A stretch of 64,000 bases of DNA from Sphingomonas glacialis (lineage in GTDB: Bacteria; Pseudomonadota; Alphaproteobacteria; Sphingomonadales; Sphingomonadaceae). Below are positions 21,661 through 31,939 of the stretch, one piece after another. The notes beneath the pieces are model-generated. The model saw only the letters and a program-made list of their open reading frames with translations, searched no databases and was not told the origin of the DNA. The position numbers and the translations under genes are program-made. Where the stretch lies: assembly GCF_006439055.1 (NCBI RefSeq), contig NZ_RCZC01000002.1, forward strand, positions 90,105-154,104, written 5' to 3'. The stretch's first letter is position 1; each line of letters opens with the position of its first letter.

Positions 21661-22736
21661 CCGAACAAATCCCCCTGCGGCCCCGCCGGCGGGCGGAACA
21701 GCTCGCTGCGTAGCGCAATCCGTTCGACATTCATCCCATGTTTGCGACACGCGATCTGGAAGCGCGTCCGCAGCAGTTCCGCCCACGGCCCGCTGCCGCG
21801 CATCCGCGTGAAGAAGCCCGGATCGTTCTCACGCCCCTCGCGGATCGAGGCGATGATCGCCATCACCTTGCTCGCGCGGTCGGGAAAATGCGCGTCGAGC
21901 CACGCCTTGAACAGCGGCGCCACCTCCCAGGGCAGCCGCACCGGGATGAACGACACCGAGCGCGCCCCCGCCTCGGCCGCCCGCTCGATCAGATGCTCGA
22001 TCTCGTGATCGGTGATCGCCGGGATCACCGGCGCGATCGAGACGTGCGTCGGGATCCCCGCCGCGACAAGCGCGCGCACCGCCGTCAACCTCCGCGTCGG
22101 GGTCGGCGCGCGCGGTTCCAGCGTCATCGCGATCTTCGGATCCAGCGAGGTGAGCGAAATCGCCACCGCCGCCAGCCCCTTCGCCGCCATCGGCGCGAGC
22201 AGATCGATATCGCGGACGACGCGGTCGGACTTGGTGGTGATCGTCAGCGGATGGTTGGTCTCGGCCAGCACTTCGAGACAGGCGCGCGTGATCCGCCAGT
22301 CGGTCTCGATCGGCTGATACGGATCGGTATTGGTGCCGAACGCGATCGGCTGCGCGACATAGCCGCGCTTCCCCAGTTCGGCGCGGAGCAGCTCTGCGGC
22401 ATCGGGCTTGGCGAACAGCTTGCTCTCGAAATCGAGCCCGGGCGAGAGATCGTGGAAGGCGTGGGTCGGCCGCGCGAAGCAATAGATGCAGCCATGCTCG
22501 CACCCGCGATACGGGTTGATCGAGCGATCGAAGCCGATGTCGGGCGAGCTGTTGCGGCTGATGATCGTCCGCGCGCGCTCGACCGTCACCGTGGTGCGTA
22601 GCCGTGGCGGTGCGCCGTCGAGCCCCTCGCGATCATCGAGCCAGTCGCCATCCATGGCGCGTTCTGGCAGGTTGAAACGGGCGCTTTCGCGGTTGAGCGT
22701 AGCGCCGCGCTGGGGGCGTTTGTCGGCCATTGACAT
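21657..22736 (-). CDS. PA0069-family radical SAM protein
   Basis: A 359-residue iron-sulfur enzyme. The radical SAM cluster motif is CEHGCIYC (Cys79, Cys83, Cys86), preceded by SINPYRG and followed by the GTNTDPYQPIE region typical of this spore-photoproduct-lyase-related group. The reaction is unknown. The upstream region carries a near-perfect alphaproteobacterial SOS box 19-33 bases before the ATG, so a DNA-damage role is likely by inference. DUF167 follows by 4-base overlap. MSMADK offers two starts two codons apart. Confidence 0.93.
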   Translation of the reverse strand: MSMADKRPQRGATLNRESARFNLPERAMDGDWLDDREGLDGAPPRLRTTVTVERARTIISRNSSPDIGFDRSINPYRGCEHGCIYCFARPTHAFHDLSPGLDFESKLFAKPDAAELLRAELGKRGYVAQPIAFGTNTDPYQPIETDWRITRACLEVLAETNHPLTITTKSDRVVRDIDLLAPMAAKGLAAVAISLTSLDPKIAMTLEPRAPTPTRRLTAVRALVAAGIPTHVSIAPVIPAITDHEIEHLIERAAEAGARSVSFIPVRLPWEVAPLFKAWLDAHFPDRASKVMAIIASIREGRENDPGFFTRMRGSGPWAELLRTRFQIACRKHGMNVERIALRSELFRPPAGPQGDLFG

Positions 22737-22754
22737 CGTGTAGCGAGCATATCA

Positions 22755-22769
22755 GAACGTAACAAGAAC
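22755..22769. promoter_or_regulatory. LexA SOS box (GAAC-N7-GAAC)
   Basis: GAACGTAACAAGAAC, read as GTTCTTGTTACGTTC on the minus strand, matches the alphaproteobacterial LexA consensus GTTC-N7-GTTC. It lies between the divergent radical SAM and VOC genes, close to both starts. The radical SAM side is the likelier target, because a GATATG -10-like hexamer follows it. Confidence 0.75.
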
Positions 22770-22786
22770 ATTAAAGGGGGCGGGTT

Positions 22787-23125
22787 ATGGCGCGACTGAA
22801 CTATCTCGAGCTGCCGGTGCGCGACACCGCCACGGCCAAGGCCTTCTATTCGGCGGCATTCGGCTGGCAGTTCAGCGATTTCGGGCCGACCTACGCCGCG
22901 ACGACGACCGGCGGCACCGAGGTCGGTTTCCAGGCCGATCCCGCCGAGGCGACTGCCGCGCCGCTGCCGGTCATTGAAGTCGAAGATCTGGAAGCCTGCG
23001 AAAAGAAGGTGCGCGACGCGGGTGGCGAGATTACCGTCGCGATCTTCGCTTTCCCGGGGGGACGGCGCTTCCATTTCCGCGATGTCGCGGGGCACGAACT
23101 GGCGGCGATGCAGGCCGGAGCGTGA
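22787..23125 (+). CDS. VOC-family (glyoxalase/bleomycin-resistance fold) protein
   Basis: A 112-residue single VOC module. It starts MARLNYLELPVRDTATAKAFY and shows the paired beta-alpha-beta layout ending in HFRDVAGHELAAMQ. Possible metal ligands are Glu and His at equivalent edge positions. The substrate is unknown. GGGGGCGGG precedes the ATG. An SOS box 17 bases upstream may place it in the damage response as well, but that is uncertain. Confidence 0.88.
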   Translation: MARLNYLELPVRDTATAKAFYSAAFGWQFSDFGPTYAATTTGGTEVGFQADPAEATAAPLPVIEVEDLEACEKKVRDAGGEITVAIFAFPGGRRFHFRDVAGHELAAMQAGA

Positions 23126-23134
23126 TTGGGGCGG

Positions 23135-23461
23135 TTATTTGTGCGCGTCGAGATAGGCGCGCGCATTCCGTGCGGTAGCGCAATTCTTACGCTGATGCGC
23201 ACACGCGCTTTCGAGCGCCTCGACCACCTTGCGCTGCTCGTCGAGAACATGCGGGTCCGCGATGACCGAAGACGAGAAGACGTTGCGGAAGCGGTGTTCC
23301 GGTGATGCGGGGGCGGTGCTGCCAGACTGCTTTTGCGGCCGTTGTGGGTCGGCCTGTTGTCGGCCCAGCAGAATGCCCGCGTAAAACACGACGAGGCCGC
23401 CAAGGACGGCCAAGCAGATAATAATCCTGCGACGGGCCACCCGCGGCGCGGGCTGGTTCAT
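23135..23461 (-). CDS. Hypothetical single-pass membrane protein
   Basis: A 108-residue protein I do not recognise. One membrane helix (about residues 12-29, IIICLAVLGGLVVFYAGILL) follows a basic N-terminus (positive-inside). The remainder is polar and periplasmic by prediction, with two Cys (CAHQRKNC) near the C-terminus that could form a disulfide. It starts two bases after the moaB stop, so it is probably co-transcribed with moaB. Confidence 0.7.
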   Translation of the reverse strand: MNQPAPRVARRRIIICLAVLGGLVVFYAGILLGRQQADPQRPQKQSGSTAPASPEHRFRNVFSSSVIADPHVLDEQRKVVEALESACAHQRKNCATARNARAYLDAHK

Positions 23462-23463
23462 CG

Positions 23464-23991
23464 CTACCGCTCGCGCAACCGCGGCATCAGTTCGACGAAA
23501 TTGCAGGGCTTGTGGCGGCTATCGAGCTGGCTCTCAAGGATCCCGTCCCAGCCATCCTTCACCGCCCCGGTCGAACCCGGCAGCGCGAAGATGTACGTGC
23601 CACGCGTCACGCACGCGCAGGCGCGCGACTGGACCGTCGAGGTGCCGATCGTCTTGAAGCTCAGCCAGCGGAACAGCTCGCCGAACCCCGGGATCATCTT
23701 GTCGGCGACGCGTTCGATCGCCTCGGGCGTGACGTCACGCCCGGTCACGCCGGTGCCGCCGGTCGAGATGATGCAATCGACCTCTGGATCGTCGATCCAG
23801 CGATGGAACGTCGCGACCAGAAGATCGGCGTCGTCCTTGACGATCTCGCGCGCCGCCAAAACATGGCCCGCGTCCGTCAGCCGAGCAACCAGCGTGTCGC
23901 CCGACCGATCATCGGCCAAACCGCGCGTGTCGGAAACGGTGAGAACGGCAATCCGGACGGGAAGAAACGTTGCGCCTTCGTCAATTGGCAC
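23464..23991 (-). CDS. moaB: Molybdenum cofactor biosynthesis protein MoaB
   Basis: A MoaB/MogA-type molybdopterin adenylyltransferase-fold protein, 175 residues. The molybdopterin-binding signature is visible as [16 protein letters not shown], with the second conserved loop [17 protein letters not shown]. No other moa/moe gene is in the window. Its ATG lies 11 bases inside the end of the upstream lytic transglycosylase gene. Confidence 0.93.
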   Translation of the reverse strand: MPIDEGATFLPVRIAVLTVSDTRGLADDRSGDTLVARLTDAGHVLAAREIVKDDADLLVATFHRWIDDPEVDCIISTGGTGVTGRDVTPEAIERVADKMIPGFGELFRWLSFKTIGTSTVQSRACACVTRGTYIFALPGSTGAVKDGWDGILESQLDSRHKPCNFVELMPRLRER

Positions 23992-25783
23992 TGGCGACCG
24001 CCTTGCTCGGAAGGCTTGCCGAAGCGCGATAGCCGTTGCTCGAGGTCAGCCGCACCGCGGTCGCCCCCGGCAGGCCGGGGAAGCGCGGCCACATGCCCTG
24101 CGCGAGTGCCGCGCGGCTGACCGAAGCCGGCTTGCCGGTCTGCGCCTCATAGACCCAGTAATTGCGCAGCACGGTGGTGACGTAGCCGCGCGTCTCCCAA
24201 TAGGGGATCGATTCGATGTAGAGCAACGGATCGCCGCCATCGCGGGTCTGCGCGTTCCACAATTCGACCGGGCCGGGGCCGGCATTGTACGCGGCGATGA
24301 CCTTGGGCAGCAGCCCCTCGGTGCAATGCTGGTCGCGCAATTGCTCCAGATAGCTCTGGCCGACCTCGAAATTGGTGCCGGGCCGCGACAGCGCGCTGCG
24401 GTCGAAGCTGCGGCCCTGCTTGCGCGCGATATCGGTCGCCGCGCGCGGCATCACCTGCATCAGGCCGTATGCGCCCGCCGGGCTCACCACGTCGGTGCGG
24501 AAGCGCGATTCCTGGAGCGTGTGCGCGAACACCAGCGCCTTGTCGACGCGCCAGCCGCCATCGGGAGTCCAATTGGGCGCGGGGAAGCGCGCCTCGAGCG
24601 GCGGGGTCGCACCGACCGGGCCGTTGTGCGACAGCCACACCTGCGTCGCGGGCAGATCGAGCGCTGCCGCCACGCGCACCAGAGCGGGATATTCGGAAGG
24701 ATCGCCGATCCGCGCCTGCTGGCGGATCACCGTATCAGCGAGGCCGTTCTCGCCGATCTCGACGAGAGCGGCTGCGACGCGGACATTGGGGCGACGCCCG
24801 ACCTGCTGCCAGTCGCTCGCCGCCGACAGCGTCACGGCGCGATTGGGCGCGTCCTTGATGCCGAGCGCCTGACGCGCCAGCAGACCGTAGAAGGTCTCGC
24901 GATATTGCGCGGCGTTCTTGAGGCGGTTCTCGATCCGGTCGGGTCGGCCGCACTGCATGTCGGCGCGTGCGGTCCAATAGAGCCCCGCGGCGCGCAGTTC
25001 GATATCGCTCGCGCGGGCAGCGACGCTCTGGAACAGCTCGCCCGCCGCGGCGCAGTCGCGCTGGCGCCATGCGGCGAGTGCGCCGACCCAAACCGCCTCG
25101 ACCGCGAAATCGCCGTAGCCGCTGCCGGCACGCGCCGCCATCGTGCGGGCGTTGGTGTCGTCGCCCGCGAGATAATACATCCAGGCGATCTTGCGCTGCC
25201 ATTCGGTCATCGAATCCGACGACAGGCCAGGCGTCGATTCGAGCAATTGCTGCGCTTCGAAGCCGCGATCTTCCTTGATCAGCGGCTGCATCTTGAGCGC
25301 GAGCTCGACCGCGAGCATGTCGCCAGTGCCGAAGCTCTTCGCGCGCTTGCGGGCCGGTGCGCCGTCGATCCAGCGCAGCGCCCGCGCCTCGGGCAAGGGC
25401 GGCAGGCCAACGCCACCGCGCGACGCCGCCATCGTCAGCAGCTGCTTGGCCTGCGGCAATTCAGGCGCATCGGCGAGCAGCTTCATCAGCGGGTCGAGCT
25501 CGGCCTTGGGCGATCCCTTGGCGGTGAGCAGTTCGGCTTCGGCGATCGCATGGAGCGGGCCGGGCTTGAGCGCGGTGAGCAGGAGCTGCGCATCCTGCCA
25601 CTTCTGCGCGCGGATGCTCGCAAAGACCGCGCGATAGCCGTCGCGCTGTTCGGGATCGAGCTGGGTCGGGATGATGCTGCGCTGGCTGGTCTGGACAGAG
25701 GCCATCGGCGGTTCGCCGGCCGCCTGTGCGATGCCGGGCACCGCCAGAAGAAGAGCGGTGAAAATGGCCCGCTTTGCGCTCAT
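23981..25783 (-). CDS. Soluble lytic murein transglycosylase (Slt-type)
   Basis: A periplasmic enzyme that cleaves peptidoglycan to 1,6-anhydromuropeptides. The 600 residues begin with a signal peptide ([21 protein letters not shown]), then a long alpha-superhelical U/L-domain. The C-terminal GEWL domain has the catalytic Glu in [11 protein letters not shown], then [13 protein letters not shown] and [10 protein letters not shown]. The start is fixed by a 4-base ATGA overlap with the uracil-DNA-glycosylase-like gene upstream; a longer frame would break the signal peptide. Confidence 0.92.
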   Translation of the reverse strand: MSAKRAIFTALLLAVPGIAQAAGEPPMASVQTSQRSIIPTQLDPEQRDGYRAVFASIRAQKWQDAQLLLTALKPGPLHAIAEAELLTAKGSPKAELDPLMKLLADAPELPQAKQLLTMAASRGGVGLPPLPEARALRWIDGAPARKRAKSFGTGDMLAVELALKMQPLIKEDRGFEAQQLLESTPGLSSDSMTEWQRKIAWMYYLAGDDTNARTMAARAGSGYGDFAVEAVWVGALAAWRQRDCAAAGELFQSVAARASDIELRAAGLYWTARADMQCGRPDRIENRLKNAAQYRETFYGLLARQALGIKDAPNRAVTLSAASDWQQVGRRPNVRVAAALVEIGENGLADTVIRQQARIGDPSEYPALVRVAAALDLPATQVWLSHNGPVGATPPLEARFPAPNWTPDGGWRVDKALVFAHTLQESRFRTDVVSPAGAYGLMQVMPRAATDIARKQGRSFDRSALSRPGTNFEVGQSYLEQLRDQHCTEGLLPKVIAAYNAGPGPVELWNAQTRDGGDPLLYIESIPYWETRGYVTTVLRNYWVYEAQTGKPASVSRAALAQGMWPRFPGLPGATAVRLTSSNGYRASASLPSKAVASAN

Positions 25784-26532
25784 GCGCTCAACCCTGCGAT
25801 CAACATCTGTAAATCCTTCCACGCCCGGGCCTTTTCGGCCGGGCGTTCCAGCAAGAGCCGCGGATGGAAACTGGCCACCACATCGACCGTCACAGCCGGC
25901 ATGCCATCCTCTAGGTTAATTGGGTGTAAACTACCGCGGGCATGCGCGACGTCCATCCCTGTCAACGCACGGCTCGGCGCATTTCCCAGCACGAGCAGCC
26001 GCGGCGGCTTCACCAAGGCGACGTGATGCCGTGCGACCTCGACAATCCGCTGCTCGATTTCGGGCGCGATCCGCCCCGCCGTCGGGCGCTTGCTGCACAT
26101 CGGCACTAGGTAGACCGAATCGCGACTCTGGCCGATCGCGGCGAGCATCCGGTCGAACAGCCGCCCGACCGGCCCGCTGAACAGGCTGCCCGATTCGCCA
26201 TCTTCGCGGTCGGGCACGTCGGTCAAAATCATGATCCCGGCCGACGGATCGCCCGAAGCGCCGATCGGATCGCCACGCCATTCGGCCTCGGGCGCATCGG
26301 CACCGGCGCGCCAGGTCAGGAAATCCTCGAGCGTGCGCGGCAGCGGCAGGACGACCGGTTCCGCTACGGCGGTAACGCGTGCGCGCTGCTCGGGCACGAC
26401 GACGGGCACGGCCGGGGCGGCGGTCCAGTCGCGCGGCGCCTCGTCGACCAGCGCATCGATACCGGCGTCGCGCCACCATTCGAGCGCGCTCGCCGCGGCC
26501 ATCCGCCAGTCGATATTTTGGTCAGCCCCCAT
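25780..26532 (-). CDS. Uracil-DNA glycosylase superfamily protein, probably without iron-sulfur cluster
   Basis: A 250-residue protein with the family 4/5 UDG outline: IMILTDVPDREDGESGSLFSGPVGRLFDRML stands where GExPGxxED...PFVGxAGxLL is expected, then LVPMCSKRPTAGR, and a C-terminal ASFHPRLLLE block resembling the HPS motif. Only one cysteine is present where four normally bind a [4Fe-4S] cluster. The N-terminal 80 residues are Ala/Pro-rich. It may repair deaminated bases or have lost activity. It overlaps the transglycosylase gene. Confidence 0.8.
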   Translation of the reverse strand: MGADQNIDWRMAAASALEWWRDAGIDALVDEAPRDWTAAPAVPVVVPEQRARVTAVAEPVVLPLPRTLEDFLTWRAGADAPEAEWRGDPIGASGDPSAGIMILTDVPDREDGESGSLFSGPVGRLFDRMLAAIGQSRDSVYLVPMCSKRPTAGRIAPEIEQRIVEVARHHVALVKPPRLLVLGNAPSRALTGMDVAHARGSLHPINLEDGMPAVTVDVVASFHPRLLLERPAEKARAWKDLQMLIAGLSA

Positions 26533-26649
26533 ATGGCGCTATAGGTACCATGTTGACGCGAAGGTCAATTCGCTGGCACGCGCAGCAGGACAGGAAGTGC
26601 CGCGTGCGCGACGAGACCGACGCGATGGCACCCCGGATGGAGATGTAAA

Positions 26650-28323
26650 TTGAGCGAAGGCGAAAACCACCGCGAGTCCATGCCGTACGATGTCGTCATC
26701 GTCGGCGCCGGACCGTCCGGCCTGTCGGCAGCGATCCGGCTGAAACAGGTGGCGGCCGAGAAGGGCGCCGAGCTGTCGGTTTGCGTGCTCGAAAAGGGCT
26801 CGGAAGTCGGCGCGCACATCCTGTCGGGCGCGGTGATCGATCCCAAGAGCCTCGACGAATTGCTCCCCAACTGGCGCGAGGACGGCTGTCCGCTCGCCGA
26901 GGTGCCGGTCACCGAGAACCATCACTGGGTGCTGAGCAAAGGTGGCAAGCGCAACCTGCCGCACTTCCTCACGCCGTCGTTCATGCACAACAAGGGCACC
27001 TATACCGGCAGCCTCGGCAATCTGTGCCGCTGGCTCGCGGGCAAGGCCGAGGAGCTCGGCGTCGAGATCTTCCCCGGCTTCGCTGCCGCCGAGATCCTCT
27101 ACAATGACGACGGTTCGGTAAAGGGCGTCGCGACCGGCGACATGGGCGTCGCGCGCGATGGCACGCACAAGGGCGACTATACGCCGGGGCTCGAGCTCCA
27201 CGCGAAATACACCTTTTTCTCGGAAGGGTGCCGTGGCCATCTGACCAAGCAGCTGCTGCGCACCTTCGATCTGGCGAAGGACAGCGACCCGCAGGTCTAC
27301 GGCCTCGGCGTCAAGGAATTGTGGGACATCGATCCCGCGCTGCATTCGCCGGGCCGCGTGATCCACACGCAGGGCTGGCCGCTCAGCGAGACGCACGGCT
27401 CGAACGGCGGCGGCTGGATCTATCACCAGGCCAATGGCCAGGTGTCGATCGGCTTCGTGACGTGGCTCAACTACACCAACCCGTATCTCTCGCCGTTCCA
27501 GGAGATGCAGCGCTGGAAGACGCATCCCGAGATCGCGGCGCTGCTCAAGGGCGCCAAGCGCGTCAGCTACGGCGCGCGCGCGATCAGCGATGGCGGGCTG
27601 CAGTCGATCCCCAAGCTGGTGATGCCCGGCGCGGCGCTGATCGGCGACAGCGCGGGCTTCCTCAACGTGCCGCGGATCAAGGGCACGCATACCGCGATGA
27701 AATCGGGCATGCTCGCCGCCGAGGCCGCCGCCGATGCGATCCTCAGCCAGCGTGAACATGACGAGCTCGCCGCCTATCCCGCGGCGTTCGATGAGAGCTG
27801 GGTGAAGAAGGAGCTGTCGGTCGTCCGCAACGTCGTGCCGCTGGTCAAGAAGTTCGGCGATTTCGTCGGTTCGGGGCTCGCCGGCGTGACGATGTGGCTA
27901 GAGCATTGGGGGCTCAAGGTGCCCTTCACGCTGCACCATCATCCCGATCACGAGAGCCTGTGGCGCAAGGATCAGGTCCAGCCGATCGTCTATCCCAAGG
28001 CCGACGGCGTGCTGACCTTCGACCGCCTGTCCTCTGTGTTCATCTCGAACACCAATCACGAGGAGGACCAGCCGGTCCATCTGACGCTCAAGGACGCGGA
28101 TGTTCCGGTGCAGTACAATCTGCCGACTTATGACGAGCCGGCGCAGCGCTATTGCCCGGCGGGCGTGTACGAGATCGTCGGCGAGGAAACCGGCGATCCC
28201 AAGTTCGTGATCAACGCGCAGAACTGCGTCCACTGCAAGACCTGCGACATCAAGGACCCGACGCAGAACATCAACTGGGTCGTGCCCGAGGGCGGCGGTG
28301 GGCCGAATTATCCGAATATGTAA
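26650..28323 (+). CDS. Electron transfer flavoprotein-ubiquinone oxidoreductase
   Basis: An inner-membrane-associated flavo-iron-sulfur enzyme passing electrons from ETF (fatty-acid and amino-acid oxidation) to ubiquinone. The 557 residues show the FAD-binding VVIVGAGPSGLSAA near the N-terminus and the C-terminal cluster motif NAQNCVHCKTCDIKDPTQNINW. Translation probably begins at a TTG with GGAG seven bases upstream; the alternative is an ATG ten codons later. The ETF subunits are not in the window. Confidence 0.95.
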   Translation: MSEGENHRESMPYDVVIVGAGPSGLSAAIRLKQVAAEKGAELSVCVLEKGSEVGAHILSGAVIDPKSLDELLPNWREDGCPLAEVPVTENHHWVLSKGGKRNLPHFLTPSFMHNKGTYTGSLGNLCRWLAGKAEELGVEIFPGFAAAEILYNDDGSVKGVATGDMGVARDGTHKGDYTPGLELHAKYTFFSEGCRGHLTKQLLRTFDLAKDSDPQVYGLGVKELWDIDPALHSPGRVIHTQGWPLSETHGSNGGGWIYHQANGQVSIGFVTWLNYTNPYLSPFQEMQRWKTHPEIAALLKGAKRVSYGARAISDGGLQSIPKLVMPGAALIGDSAGFLNVPRIKGTHTAMKSGMLAAEAAADAILSQREHDELAAYPAAFDESWVKKELSVVRNVVPLVKKFGDFVGSGLAGVTMWLEHWGLKVPFTLHHHPDHESLWRKDQVQPIVYPKADGVLTFDRLSSVFISNTNHEEDQPVHLTLKDADVPVQYNLPTYDEPAQRYCPAGVYEIVGEETGDPKFVINAQNCVHCKTCDIKDPTQNINWVVPEGGGGPNYPNM

Positions 28324-28443
28324 GGCGCGCCGGGCAAGGCGCAGCCAAGCTGCGTCGCGCCTCAAGGCGCGCCCGGCCGGCGGCGCCCGAAGCGCCGTCC
28401 GACGACGCGGCTTCGCCGCGGCGCTCTCAACCGGACGAAGCGA

Positions 28444-29268
28444 ATGATTACCGAAACCGCCCCCGCCAAGATCAACCTAGCGCTCCACGTCCGCGCGCGC
28501 CGGTCGGATGGCTATCACGAGCTCGAGACGCTGTTCGCCTTCGTCGCCGACGGTGACACGGTGACGCTCGCGCCGGGGCCGCTCTCGCTGTCGATCACCG
28601 GCCCGTTCTCCGCGGGCCTGAGCGGTGGAGGCGACAACCTCGTCTTCCGCGCCGCCCGCGCTTTCGCTGCCGCCTTCGACCTACCGGAGGAAGGCGCCTT
28701 CACGCTCGACAAGCACTTGCCCGTCGCCTCGGGGATCGGCGGCGGCTCGGCCGATGCCGCCGCGGCGCTCCGCGCGCTCGCCCGCGCGAATGCCATCGCG
28801 ATCGACGACCCCAAGCTGTTCGACATCGCCGCCGCACTTGGGTCGGACGTCCCGGCGTGTCTGCTCGGCCGCACCGCGTTGGGGCAGGGGCGGGGCGAGC
28901 GCCTGGTTCCCTTAGACGGCCCTACCGGAATGCCGGTGCTGCTCGTCAACCCAGGCGTCGCGGTGTCGACCGCCGCGGTCTTCAAGGCATGGGACGGCAT
29001 CGATCTCGGCGCGATGCCCGAAGGCGACGTGCTCGACGTAGCGCTCGCCGCACGCAACGACCTCGAGCCGCCCGCGCGCCGGCTCGCGCCTGAAATCGAC
29101 GGCGTGCTCGCGCTGCTCGCCGAGGGCACGCCGCTGCTCGCGCGCATGTCGGGCTCGGGCGCGACGTGCTTCGCGCTCTATGCCACCACGGCCGAGCGCA
29201 GCGCGGCCGCCGAGCGGATCCGCGCCGCGCAGCCCGGCTATTGGTGTCTCGAAACGACACTCGCGTGA
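28444..29268 (+). CDS. ispE: 4-diphosphocytidyl-2-C-methyl-D-erythritol kinase
   Basis: Phosphorylates CDP-methylerythritol in the non-mevalonate isoprenoid pathway. The 274 residues show the GHMP kinase pattern: ETAPAKINLALHV at the N-terminus, the ATP loop PVASGIGGGSADAAAALRAL near residue 90, and MSGSGATCFALY near 240. It stands 120 bases after etfQO, across a GC-rich, hairpin-prone spacer. Confidence 0.95.
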   Translation: MITETAPAKINLALHVRARRSDGYHELETLFAFVADGDTVTLAPGPLSLSITGPFSAGLSGGGDNLVFRAARAFAAAFDLPEEGAFTLDKHLPVASGIGGGSADAAAALRALARANAIAIDDPKLFDIAAALGSDVPACLLGRTALGQGRGERLVPLDGPTGMPVLLVNPGVAVSTAAVFKAWDGIDLGAMPEGDVLDVALAARNDLEPPARRLAPEIDGVLALLAEGTPLLARMSGSGATCFALYATTAERSAAAERIRAAQPGYWCLETTLA

Positions 29269-29473
29269 CACTTGGCCGCGTCATTCTGGGACATGCGCTC
29301 GTCCGCCAGCGCCGAAATCGACGGAAAACCGCGATTGGCGCGGCGCTTGCTGTGCTAAGGCAAGATGGGTCCGCCGCCCGCCGCGGTGCGCCCGTTGATG
29401 GTCCATGGCCCCGCCGTGCGCCATTCCCCGGCCGGGGTGGTGATATCGATTTCACCGCCCCGGTCGTGACCCC

Positions 29474-30208
29474 ATGACGCTGCCCCACATCATCCCCGGC
29501 AAACCCCGCGGCATCCTACTGGTCTGCGATCACGCGTCGAATGCGGTGCCCGACGGCATCGATCTCGGCATCGCGCCCGCGCTGCTCGAAAAGCATATCG
29601 CGATCGACATCGGCAGCGCCGCGCTGACCGAGTCGCTTGCGTCAACGTTGCAAGCCCCCGCCTTGCTTGCCACGCTGTCGCGGCTGGTGACCGACCTCAA
29701 CCGCCCGACCGACCATCCCGGCCTGATCCCGCTATCGAGCGACGGCCATGCCATCCCCGGCAACGCTACCGCCGACCGCACCGACCGGGTCGCCCGCTTC
29801 CACGCGCCGTATCACGACGCGCTCGCCGCGCTGATCGTCGAAACGCAGCCTGTGCTCGTCGCGGCAATCCACAGCTTCACGCCGCGGCTCGAACAGGGCG
29901 ACGGTGGGCCGCGCCCATGGGAAATCGGCATCCTGTCGAACACCGACCGCCGCGCAGCCGATCTCGCACTGCCACTGCTCGCGGCGCAGGGCCTCGTCAC
30001 CGGCGACAACGAGCCCTATTCGGGCCAGCTGCTCAACGCGACGCTCGACCGCCACGGCGAGGACAATGGCATCGCCAGCCTGTCGATCGAAATCCGCAAC
30101 GATCTGATCGCCGACCCCGCTGGCGTACGGCGTTGGACCGCGATCCTCGCGCCAATCTTGCGCGATATCAGCAACAGACTTGCGTCGGGCGATCTTCCTA
30201 CGCAATAG
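29474..30208 (+). CDS. N-formylglutamate amidohydrolase family protein
   Basis: A 244-residue zinc-hydrolase-fold protein. Family landmarks are LLVCDHASNAVPDGI near residue 15, LSRLVTDLNRP near 75 and AIHSFTPRLE near 135, with further His/Glu ligands in between. The family includes HutG-type enzymes, but no histidine-utilisation gene is nearby, so the substrate is uncertain. An in-frame stop upstream leaves only this ATG. It ends 9 bases before ilvD. Confidence 0.85.
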   Translation: MTLPHIIPGKPRGILLVCDHASNAVPDGIDLGIAPALLEKHIAIDIGSAALTESLASTLQAPALLATLSRLVTDLNRPTDHPGLIPLSSDGHAIPGNATADRTDRVARFHAPYHDALAALIVETQPVLVAAIHSFTPRLEQGDGGPRPWEIGILSNTDRRAADLALPLLAAQGLVTGDNEPYSGQLLNATLDRHGEDNGIASLSIEIRNDLIADPAGVRRWTAILAPILRDISNRLASGDLPTQ

Positions 30209-30217
30209 GCTGTCGCC

Positions 30218-31939
30218 ATGACTCGCACCTTCGACAAATCCAAGCTCCCCAGCCGCCACGTCTCCGTCGGCCCCGAGCGCGCCCCGCACCGCAGCTATTA
30301 TTACGCGATGGGAATCGCCGAGGAGGATATCGCCAAGCCGTTCGTCGCGCTCGCGTCCGCCGGCAACAACTCCGCACCGTGCAACACCACGCTCGATGCG
30401 CAGGCCGATGCCGCGCAGGCCGGCGTCATCTCGGGCGGCGGCATGCCGCGGCGCTTCAACACGATCACCGTCACCGATGGCATCGCAATGGGGCATCAGG
30501 GGATGAAATCCTCGCTCGTCAGCCGTGAAGTGATCGCCGATTCGGTCGAGCTCTCGGTCCGCGGGCATTGCTATGACGCGCTGGTCGGCTTTGCCGGCTG
30601 CGACAAGTCGCTCCCCGGCATGATGATGGCGATGCTCCGCCTCAATATCCCGAGCATCTTCGTCTATGGCGGCTCGATCCTGCCCGGCAGCTATCACGGC
30701 AAGGACGTTACGGTCGTCGACGTGTTCGAGGCGGTCGGCCAGTTTGCCGCGGGCTCGTGCCCGCTGCAGGAACTGATCGAGCTCGAGAAGGTCGCGTGCC
30801 CCGGGCATGGCGCCTGCGGCGGCCAGTTCACCGCCAACACCATGGCGTGCGTCGGCGAGGCGATCGGCCTGTCGCTGCCCAATTCGAACATGATGCCCGC
30901 GCCCTATCGCGGTCGCGACGAGATCGCGCGCGCGGCGGGCGACCAGGTGATGGAGCTCGTCGCGCGCAACATCCGCCCACGCGACATCTGCACGCGCGAG
31001 GCTTTCATCAACGCCGCCCGCGTCGTCGCGGCGACCGGCGGCTCGACCAACGCCGCGCTGCATCTGCCCGCAATGGCGAACGAGGCGGGGATCGACTTCG
31101 ACCTGTTCGATGTGGCGGAAGCTTTCAAATCAACGCCGTACATCGCCGACCTCAAGCCCGGTGGTAAGTATGTGGCCAAGGACATGTACGAGGCCGGCGG
31201 CGTCTACATGCTGATGAAGACGATGCTCGCGGGCGGCTTCCTCGACGGGAATTGCCTGACCGTCACCGGCAAGACGCTCGGCGAGAATATCGATCAGGTC
31301 ACCTGGAACCCCGACCAGAAGGTCATCTACGACGTCAGGGCGCCGCTCTCGGCGACCGGCGGCGTGGTCGGCCTGCGCGGTTCGCTCGCCCCCGATGGCG
31401 CGATCGTCAAGGTTGCCGGGATGCACCGGCTCCAGTTCACCGGCCCGGCGCGCGTGTTCGATTGCGAGGAAGACTGTTTCGCCGCGGTCGAGGCGCGTTC
31501 GATCAACGAGGGCGAAGTGCTCGTGATCCGCTACGAAGGCCCCAAGGGCGGCCCCGGCATGCGCGAAATGCTCTCGACCACCGCCGCGCTCTACGGCCTC
31601 GGCATGGGCGAGAAGATCGCGCTGATCACCGACGGCCGCTTCTCGGGGGCGACGCGCGGCTTCTGCATCGGCCATGTCGGCCCCGAAGCCGCCGATGGCG
31701 GCCCGATCGCGCTGATCGAGGATGGCGATTCGATCCGGATCGACGCCGAGGCGGGCACGATCGACCTGGATGTCCCAGCCGATGTGCTCGCCGAGCGCAA
31801 GGCGGCGTGGCAGGCGCGCGTCAACGATTATCAATCGGGCGTGCTGTGGCGCTATGCCAAGACCGTCGGCCCGGCGTATAGGGGCGCGGTCACGCACCCA
31901 GGAGCCAGTGCCGAAACCCATGTCTATGCGGATATCTAG
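30218..31939 (+). CDS. ilvD: Dihydroxy-acid dehydratase
   Basis: Dehydrates dihydroxy-isovalerate and dihydroxy-methylvalerate in valine, leucine and isoleucine biosynthesis. The 573 residues carry the three cluster cysteines of the [2Fe-2S] class: Cys55 (SAPCNTT), Cys128 (GCDKSLPG) and Cys200 (GACGGQF). It shares ancestry with edd at the left edge. It overlaps the lipoprotein gene downstream by 20 bases. No other ilv gene is in the window. Confidence 0.97.
   Translation: MTRTFDKSKLPSRHVSVGPERAPHRSYYYAMGIAEEDIAKPFVALASAGNNSAPCNTTLDAQADAAQAGVISGGGMPRRFNTITVTDGIAMGHQGMKSSLVSREVIADSVELSVRGHCYDALVGFAGCDKSLPGMMMAMLRLNIPSIFVYGGSILPGSYHGKDVTVVDVFEAVGQFAAGSCPLQELIELEKVACPGHGACGGQFTANTMACVGEAIGLSLPNSNMMPAPYRGRDEIARAAGDQVMELVARNIRPRDICTREAFINAARVVAATGGSTNAALHLPAMANEAGIDFDLFDVAEAFKSTPYIADLKPGGKYVAKDMYEAGGVYMLMKTMLAGGFLDGNCLTVTGKTLGENIDQVTWNPDQKVIYDVRAPLSATGGVVGLRGSLAPDGAIVKVAGMHRLQFTGPARVFDCEEDCFAAVEARSINEGEVLVIRYEGPKGGPGMREMLSTTAALYGLGMGEKIALITDGRFSGATRGFCIGHVGPEAADGGPIALIEDGDSIRIDAEAGTIDLDVPADVLAERKAAWQARVNDYQSGVLWRYAKTVGPAYRGAVTHPGASAETHVYADI

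Noticed and set aside
28324..28443. Possible RNA gene in the GC-rich spacer between etfQO and ispE
   Set aside because: Hairpins are present, but there is no tRNA-like T-loop, conserved RNA motif or clear boundaries.
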